Source: Desulfovibrio sp. UIB00
Lineage (GTDB): Bacteria > Desulfobacterota > Desulfovibrionia > Desulfovibrionales > Desulfovibrionaceae
DNA: 64,000 nucleotides
Direction: 5' to 3'
Assembly: GCF_022508225.1 (NCBI RefSeq)
Contig: NZ_JAETXJ010000002.1
Location: 372,001 to 436,000 of the forward strand
Shown here: positions 59,492-64,000 of the stretch, piece after piece
Position numbering within the stretch: the stretch's first letter is position 1
Layout of the letters: each line of letters opens with the position of its first letter
Notes under the pieces: generated by a model
Database searches by the model: none
What the model saw: only the letters and a program-made list of their open reading frames with translations
Told to the model about the DNA's origin: nothing
Translations under genes and position numbers: made by a program

Positions 59492-60877
59492 ATGGGTTTT
59501 TTCTCTGCCATAAAAAAGATGTTCGGCGGCGCGGAAGATGCGGCCAATGCGGCGCAGGAAGTGCCCGCAGAAATTGACGCAGAAGCTGGCGCAGCCGCAT
59601 CTGAATCCCTTGCAGAGCCTGCTGCGAAACCAGCGGCAGAATCCGCTGCCCAGCCCTTTGCGGCATCTGCCGCTGATGAGGCTCTTACCCTGCGTCTGCG
59701 CGAGGCCGAGCCACGGCTTTCCGTATGGCTTGGCATTGTGCTTGAGGGCGTGGATGAAGCGGGCGACCTGCTGTGGCAGCGTCTGTTCTTCTTGCTGCGC
59801 GCCCTTGATGCCCCGGAGGCCGAAGCGCAGAACTTTGTGCGCGATTTTCAGGAATGGCTCGCCCGCATGGATTATCGGCAGGTGGAGGAATTCCGATCTG
59901 AATTGCAGTACCGTCTGGCTCTTGCCCTTGATATGGAAGACGAAGAGGACGAGCGCAATCGCCTGTTTCTCAAAATCAGTCAGGGCCTTTCGCGTACCCG
60001 CGAGCAGTTTTCCAAGGGGCTGGACGCTCTCTTTGCCGGGCATGGCGAACTGGACGACGCCTTCTGGGAAGAACTGGAAGAACTGTTTATCATGGCCGAT
60101 CTTGGCTACGAACCCTCCATTGAACTGGTGGAACGCCTGAAAGAGCGCGCCCGCAAGGAAAAGGTGACGGAATCCGCCATGGTGCGTCAGTTGCTCATGG
60201 CTGAAGTGGAAGAAATCTTTCGCGCGCCGCGCCGCATTGCAGCCGTTAACCAGCCCGAAGTTGTGCTGATGATCGGCGTCAACGGCGTGGGCAAGACCAC
60301 CACCATTGCCAAGCTGGCCCACCGCGACCGCATGCAGGGCAAAAAGGTCATGATTGCCGCCGCAGATACCTTCCGCGCTGCCGCCATCGAGCAGTTGCAG
60401 GTTTGGGCCGGGCGCGTGGGCGCGCTGTTCCATGCGCGCACCGCTGGTTCCGACCCTGCCGCCGTGGCTTACGAGGCCATGGACCGCGCGCTTCAGGAAG
60501 GCGTGGACGTGCTCTATGTGGATACGGCAGGTCGCTTGCAGACAAAGGTCAACCTGATGGAAGAGCTGAGCAAGATCCGTCAGGTGCTGGGCAAAAAGCA
60601 TGCGGGCGCGCCGCACCGTACCATTCTGGTGATTGACGCCACCACCGGGCAGAACGCCCTTTCGCAAACCAAACTGTTCAAGGAAGCTGCGGGCATTGAT
60701 GAACTCATCATCACCAAGCTCGACGGCACGGCCAAGGGCGGCGTAGCCATAGCCGTTGCCATGCAGCACCACCTGCCCATCACCTATGTGGGCCTTGGCG
60801 AAAAAATGGAAGACCTGCGCCCCTTCAGCGGCGAGGATTATGCCCGCGCCCTGCTGGGCGTGAAGGAAGACGCGTAG
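59492..60877 (+). CDS. ftsY: Signal recognition particle receptor FtsY
   Basis: SRP GTPase receptor that targets ribosomes to the membrane. 461 residues. The N-terminal A domain is Ala/Glu-rich (EEVPAEIDAEAG-like stretch to about residue 65). The NG domain has the P-loop GVNGVGKTTTIAKLA, DTFRAAAIEQLQVWA, DTAGRLQTK, TKLDGTAKGG and the closing GLGEKMEDLRPF. ATG at 59492 has AAGGAG. Located in a run after murJ and an unknown membrane protein. Confidence 0.97.
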   Translation: MGFFSAIKKMFGGAEDAANAAQEVPAEIDAEAGAAASESLAEPAAKPAAESAAQPFAASAADEALTLRLREAEPRLSVWLGIVLEGVDEAGDLLWQRLFFLLRALDAPEAEAQNFVRDFQEWLARMDYRQVEEFRSELQYRLALALDMEDEEDERNRLFLKISQGLSRTREQFSKGLDALFAGHGELDDAFWEELEELFIMADLGYEPSIELVERLKERARKEKVTESAMVRQLLMAEVEEIFRAPRRIAAVNQPEVVLMIGVNGVGKTTTIAKLAHRDRMQGKKVMIAAADTFRAAAIEQLQVWAGRVGALFHARTAGSDPAAVAYEAMDRALQEGVDVLYVDTAGRLQTKVNLMEELSKIRQVLGKKHAGAPHRTILVIDATTGQNALSQTKLFKEAAGIDELIITKLDGTAKGGVAIAVAMQHHLPITYVGLGEKMEDLRPFSGEDYARALLGVKEDA

Positions 60878-60934
60878 GCCCGGTCAGGATTCAAACCTGC
60901 AATGCCGGCGTGATTGCCGGAAGCGGAGCATGCC

Positions 60935-62059
60935 ATGAGAAGAGCGTTTATCTGTCCGTCCAAGTATGTGCAGGGCGAGAACGAACTGCTCAACCTTGGG
61001 TATTTTGTGCGGCAATACGGCACAAAGGCCTTGCTTGTAGCCACGGAAAGCAGCGTGAACAGGGTGCGCCAGACGCTGGAAGCCACAGCGGCCAAATTTG
61101 GCGTGACCTTTGTGGAAACGGAATTTCAGGGCGAATGCTCACGCGTTGAAATCGCCCGCCTTGGCGAGCTGGCGCGTCAGCACTCCTGCCACTGCACCGT
61201 GGGGCTTGGCGGAGGCAAAGCGTTGGACACGGCGCGCTGCGTGGCGGCGGGGCAGGGGGTCATTGTGGTGCCCACCACAGCGGCTACGGACGCGCCCACA
61301 AGCCATTCTGCGGTGATCTACACGCCAGACGGCGAAATGGAAGACTACGCCTATTTTCCCCGCAATCCCGATGTGGTGCTGATGGACGTTTCCATCATTG
61401 CCGCCTCGCCGGTGCGCTATCTGGTGTCGGGCATGGGCGATGCCCTTTCCACCTATTTTGAGGCGCGGGCCAACGTGCGTTCGTGCGCTCCCGTCAACGC
61501 GGGCCTGCCCTGCGGCGCGCGTACGGGCGACTGCCCCCCGGCCAGAGGCACCCTTGCAGCGCAAGCCCTTGCCGCCACCTGCTACCGCACCCTGCTGGAT
61601 GACGGCTACAAGGCTGTGCTTGCCTGTCAGGCCAAGATGGCGACGCCTGCGCTGGAAAACATCATTGAAGCCAACTCACTGCTTTCTGGTCTGGGCTTTG
61701 AGAGCGGCGGTCTGGCGGCAGCCCATGCCGTTCACGATGGCCTGACCGCGCTGGAAGAAACCCACACCTACCTGCACGGCGAAAAGGTTGCCTTTGGTAC
61801 GCTGGTGCAACTGGTGCTGGAAAACGCTCCCACGGAAGAACTGGACGAAGTGCTGGGCTTTTGCACCTCGGTGGGTCTGCCCGTGTGCCTGAGCGACATA
61901 GGCATTACGGATATCAGCCCGGAAGCCCTGCGCAAGGTGGCCCGTAAGGCCTGCCTGCCCGAAGAATCCATCCACGCCATGCCCTTTCCCATCACGGAAG
62001 AGAGCGTAGCTGCGGCCATTATGGCGGCGGACGCTCTGGGCAACGCATTCAGAAGCTAA
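60935..62059 (+). CDS. gldA: Glycerol dehydrogenase (iron/zinc-dependent)
   Basis: 374-residue NAD-dependent alcohol dehydrogenase of the GldA type, oxidising glycerol to dihydroxyacetone. The NAD site is VGLGGGKALDTARC. Metal ligands are expected in TTAATDAPTSH (Asp), GGLAAAHAVHDGLT (His) and HTYLHGEKVAFG (His). The loop VNAGLPCGARTGDCPPARGT has extra Cys residues. ATG at 60935 follows GGAG. A related glycerol-1-phosphate dehydrogenase activity is less likely from the motif set. Confidence 0.92.
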   Translation: MRRAFICPSKYVQGENELLNLGYFVRQYGTKALLVATESSVNRVRQTLEATAAKFGVTFVETEFQGECSRVEIARLGELARQHSCHCTVGLGGGKALDTARCVAAGQGVIVVPTTAATDAPTSHSAVIYTPDGEMEDYAYFPRNPDVVLMDVSIIAASPVRYLVSGMGDALSTYFEARANVRSCAPVNAGLPCGARTGDCPPARGTLAAQALAATCYRTLLDDGYKAVLACQAKMATPALENIIEANSLLSGLGFESGGLAAAHAVHDGLTALEETHTYLHGEKVAFGTLVQLVLENAPTEELDEVLGFCTSVGLPVCLSDIGITDISPEALRKVARKACLPEESIHAMPFPITEESVAAAIMAADALGNAFRS

Positions 62060-62104
62060 AACTATCCTGCGGCGCAAGCCGTCAGGGCTGAAATTGTCAG
62101 CAAT

Positions 62105-62138
62105 AGAAAGGGGATTCCTGCACGGGAATCCCCTTTCT
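62105..62138 (+). terminator. Terminator after gldA
   Basis: Fourteen-base perfect stem AGAAAGGGGATTCC / GGAATCCCCTTTCT with loop TGCACG. The T-run is contained in the stem and is short. Confidence 0.65.
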
Positions 62139-62407
62139 GCGTATTTGCAGGGCAACGCTGAGAAGTCTGATCTCCAGTTATTCCCGGTTGGGGCGCATTT
62201 TGTCGTTTTGCGGTTTGCGAGTGGGGGTTCCTTCACTGCTTAACAAGATATGAAAACCCCCATTGACTTTCCCCTGCACTGGAAGGTTACGCTGGTCTGA
62301 AATAATCATTTGAGCACCTATCTGGTGCTGAGAATACATCTGAAAGGGTTTGTGGGCCGATATGTATTTTGTGGGGATTGTTTACGTTTAACGCCTGGAG
62401 TCGTGTG

Positions 62408-63475
62408 ATGAAAAAAATTTGCCTTGCATTGTTTGTCAGTTGCTTTGTCTTTGCATTTACGCTCAGCCAGTCGGCCAACGCCGCTACAGAGCTGAAGCAC
62501 TGGCCTGCTCCTGTGAAAGAACAGCTCGACAAGGTGATTGAAAAAAATGCCAATCAGGGCAACTTTGCCGTTTTTGACATGGACAACACGAGCTACCGCT
62601 ATGATCTGGAAGAATCCCTGCTGGCCTACATGGAAATGAAGGGCGCGCTCTCACGCGAAAAGCTGCCCCAGGAACTGCGCCTCATTCCCTTCAAGGATAC
62701 CAAGGACTTCAAGGAAGGTCTGGTCAGCTACTACTACCGCCTGTGCGAGACCGAAGACCTCATCTGCTATCCCTGGGTTGCGCAGGTTTTTGCTGGTTTT
62801 ACGCTTAAGGAACTCAAGGGCCATGTGGACGGCCTGATGGAGTACAAAAAGCCCCTCAAGGCCAAGTATTACAGCGGCGATACCGTGAAAGAAGCCAGCA
62901 TCAATCCGCCCAAGCCTTTCACCGGCATGCAGGAACTGTACGCCAAGCTGATGGAAAACGGCATCAACGTGTACGTTATGACTGCCGCCAGTGAAGAACT
63001 GGTGCGCATGGTGGCCAGCGACCCCAAGTACGGCTACAACGTCAAGCCTGAAAACGTCATTGGCGTCACCATGCTGCTCAAGGATCCCGCCAGCGGCGCC
63101 CTGACCACCTCGCGCCTCCAGATCGAAAAGGGCCAGTACGACCAGAAAAAGAACCTAGACATGCTGCTCACCACCTACCTCATGAATCCCATGACCTGGT
63201 ACGAAGGCAAGATGGGCACCATCCTTGGCTACATCGACCAGTGGAAAAAGCCCATCATCGTGGGCGGCGACACGCCCATTTCTGACGGTTACATGCTGCT
63301 GAACGGTGTGGACGTGGAAAAAGGCGGCGCGCGCGTGTGGATCAACCGCAAAGACAGCGCCATGAAGAAGATGGAAGGCATGTGGACCAAGGCCGCTGCC
63401 CGCCAGAAGGAACTGGGCCAGCCCGTCACCGCCGACAAGAACTGGCTTGTGGTCAAGCCCGAAGAAATTCAGTAG
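62408..63475 (+). CDS. Periplasmic HAD-family phosphatase
   Basis: 355 residues. A signal peptide of about 26 residues (LALFVSCFVFAFTLSQSANA) is followed by a haloacid-dehalogenase fold. Motif I is FAVFDMDNTSYRYDLEE (Asp nucleophile and second Asp), motif II is YVMTAAS, and motif III/IV is KKPIIVGGDTPISDGYML. The insertion between motifs I and II is large, as in phosphoserine-phosphatase-like members. Substrate is unknown; a periplasmic phosphomonoester is expected. ATG at 62408 has GGAG at eight bases. Monocistronic. Confidence 0.88.
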   Translation: MKKICLALFVSCFVFAFTLSQSANAATELKHWPAPVKEQLDKVIEKNANQGNFAVFDMDNTSYRYDLEESLLAYMEMKGALSREKLPQELRLIPFKDTKDFKEGLVSYYYRLCETEDLICYPWVAQVFAGFTLKELKGHVDGLMEYKKPLKAKYYSGDTVKEASINPPKPFTGMQELYAKLMENGINVYVMTAASEELVRMVASDPKYGYNVKPENVIGVTMLLKDPASGALTTSRLQIEKGQYDQKKNLDMLLTTYLMNPMTWYEGKMGTILGYIDQWKKPIIVGGDTPISDGYMLLNGVDVEKGGARVWINRKDSAMKKMEGMWTKAAARQKELGQPVTADKNWLVVKPEEIQ

Positions 63476-63583
63476 CCGGTGTGCACCCTCGGTTCCGCCT
63501 TCTGACGCCGTGATCTGACATTCAGCAGGATATTCCGCCAGATATCCCGCGCAACCTGTCCCACATCCCTACCCCCCAATAAG

Positions 63584-63624
63584 TGAGGCCCACACGAAAT
63601 GGTTCGTGTGGGCCTCATGATTTT
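63584..63624. terminator. Terminator between the convergent HAD and clpB genes
   Basis: Fifteen-base perfect stem TGAGGCCCACACGAA / TTCGTGTGGGCCTCA with loop ATGG, then TGATTTTAG. Confidence 0.78.
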
Positions 63625-63651
63625 AGCCTCTATACTGCGACCAGTGGGCGC

Positions 63652-64000
63652 TTACTCGGCCTTGAAGGTGAGTTTGTCGTCCGTGGCGTCCACCGTGACG
63701 CACTGGCCATCGCGGATTTTGCCGCCCACCAGTTCCTTGGCGAGCGGGGTTTCCACAGCCTGCTGCACGTAGCGTTTGAGTGGACGCGCGCCGTACACAG
63801 GGTCATACCCTGCATCGCCAATAAACTTGCGGGCCGCATCAGTAAGCTCAAGCCTGATCTTGCGGTCTTCAAGCCGCTTGCGCAGCCGGTTGACCTGAAG
63901 ATCCACAATGCGGGCGATCTGGTCGCGCCGCAGGGGCAGAAAGACCACGGTTTCGTCCACACGGTTGAGGAACTCGGGGCGAAAGTGCGCCCGCAGATCC
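63652..64000 (-). CDS. clpB: ClpB disaggregase, C-terminal end (partial)
   Basis: Last 116 codons of the AAA+ disaggregase that resolves protein aggregates with DnaK; the gene continues past the right edge. The visible part begins DLRAHFRPEFLNRVDE (sensor-1/arginine region of the second AAA domain) and continues VVFLPLRRDQIARIVDLQ, DAARKFIGDAGYDPVYGARPLKRYVQQAVETPLAKEL, all typical of ClpB. It ends DDKLTFKAE with TAA at 63652. Confidence 0.93.
   Translation of the reverse strand, partial: DLRAHFRPEFLNRVDETVVFLPLRRDQIARIVDLQVNRLRKRLEDRKIRLELTDAARKFIGDAGYDPVYGARPLKRYVQQAVETPLAKELVGGKIRDGQCVTVDATDDKLTFKAE

Noticed and set aside
57686..60772. 1028-codon open frame on the minus strand
   Set aside because: It lies wholly opposite murJ, the unknown membrane gene and ftsY, all with clear family motifs. 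Long antisense frames are common in GC-rich DNA, and its translation is His/Gln/Gly-rich without motifs.

Overview
The window reads as a chromosomal segment of a delta-type sulfate reducer, most likely Desulfovibrio or a close relative. Pointers are the GC-rich coding sequence, a compact rubrerythrin, a 62-residue two-cluster ferredoxin, HypA/HypB for NiFe hydrogenase maturation, an MqnP-type prenyltransferase (futalosine menaquinone route), a stand-alone IMP cyclohydrolase and a complete DmsABC-type reductase with its chaperone. This placement is inferred from gene content and remembered family sequences, not from a database search.

Layout. 1-6.8 kb: end of an EamA transporter, an AGCS alanine/sodium symporter, then a leftward four-gene operon (rfbF, rfbG, RmlC-like epimerase, MenA-like UbiA prenyltransferase) and a lipoprotein. 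6.8-7.6 kb: a non-coding repeat cassette. 7.6-11 kb: hflX, purH (cyclohydrolase half only) and exonuclease III. 11-16.2 kb: an accessory, partly AT-rich island with a dead IS200-type element, a secreted/membrane protein, a DUF2971 protein, a membrane-anchored WYL-like protein, an orphan BrnT, a complete BrnT-BrnA pair and an 890-base gene-poor tract with GTGTAAT motifs. 16.2-20.9 kb: dmsA-dmsB-dmsC-chaperone. 21-25 kb: a small unknown protein, an orphan RND adaptor and arginine decarboxylase. 24.9-26.3 kb: the larger repeat cassette. 26.3-30 kb: a DppF-type ATPase overlapping cobT, and a DegP-like protease. 30-34.4 kb: ferredoxin, a YkgJ/unknown/TPR operon, a YigZ/cupin operon and rubrerythrin behind two palindromes. 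34.8-41.9 kb: ctpA, divergent polysaccharide deacetylase, ndk, proC; AMIN and TPR proteins; hypA and hypB. 42-53 kb: envelope proteins (SPOR, DUF1254, two related small secreted proteins), a YbhGFSR-like ABC exporter and a potassium channel. 53.1-64 kb: tRNA-Thr, yjgA-mqnP-mog, queF, murJ-unknown-ftsY, glycerol dehydrogenase, a periplasmic HAD phosphatase and the 3' end of clpB.

How the parts fit. Several genes serve anaerobic respiration and redox: DmsABC and its chaperone, the Mog protein (molybdenum cofactor), MqnP (menaquinone), ferredoxin, HypAB and rubrerythrin. Another block serves the cell envelope: the CDP-hexose genes, ctpA, SPOR, AMIN, MurJ, DegP and the ABC exporter.

The most unusual signal is non-coding. 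Three dispersed repeat families (A, B, C) occur in the same order at 6.84-7.57 kb and 24.90-26.28 kb. Their hairpins keep base pairing while the sequence changes, which argues for a selected structure. The second most interesting stretch is the AT-rich island at 11.8-15.3 kb.
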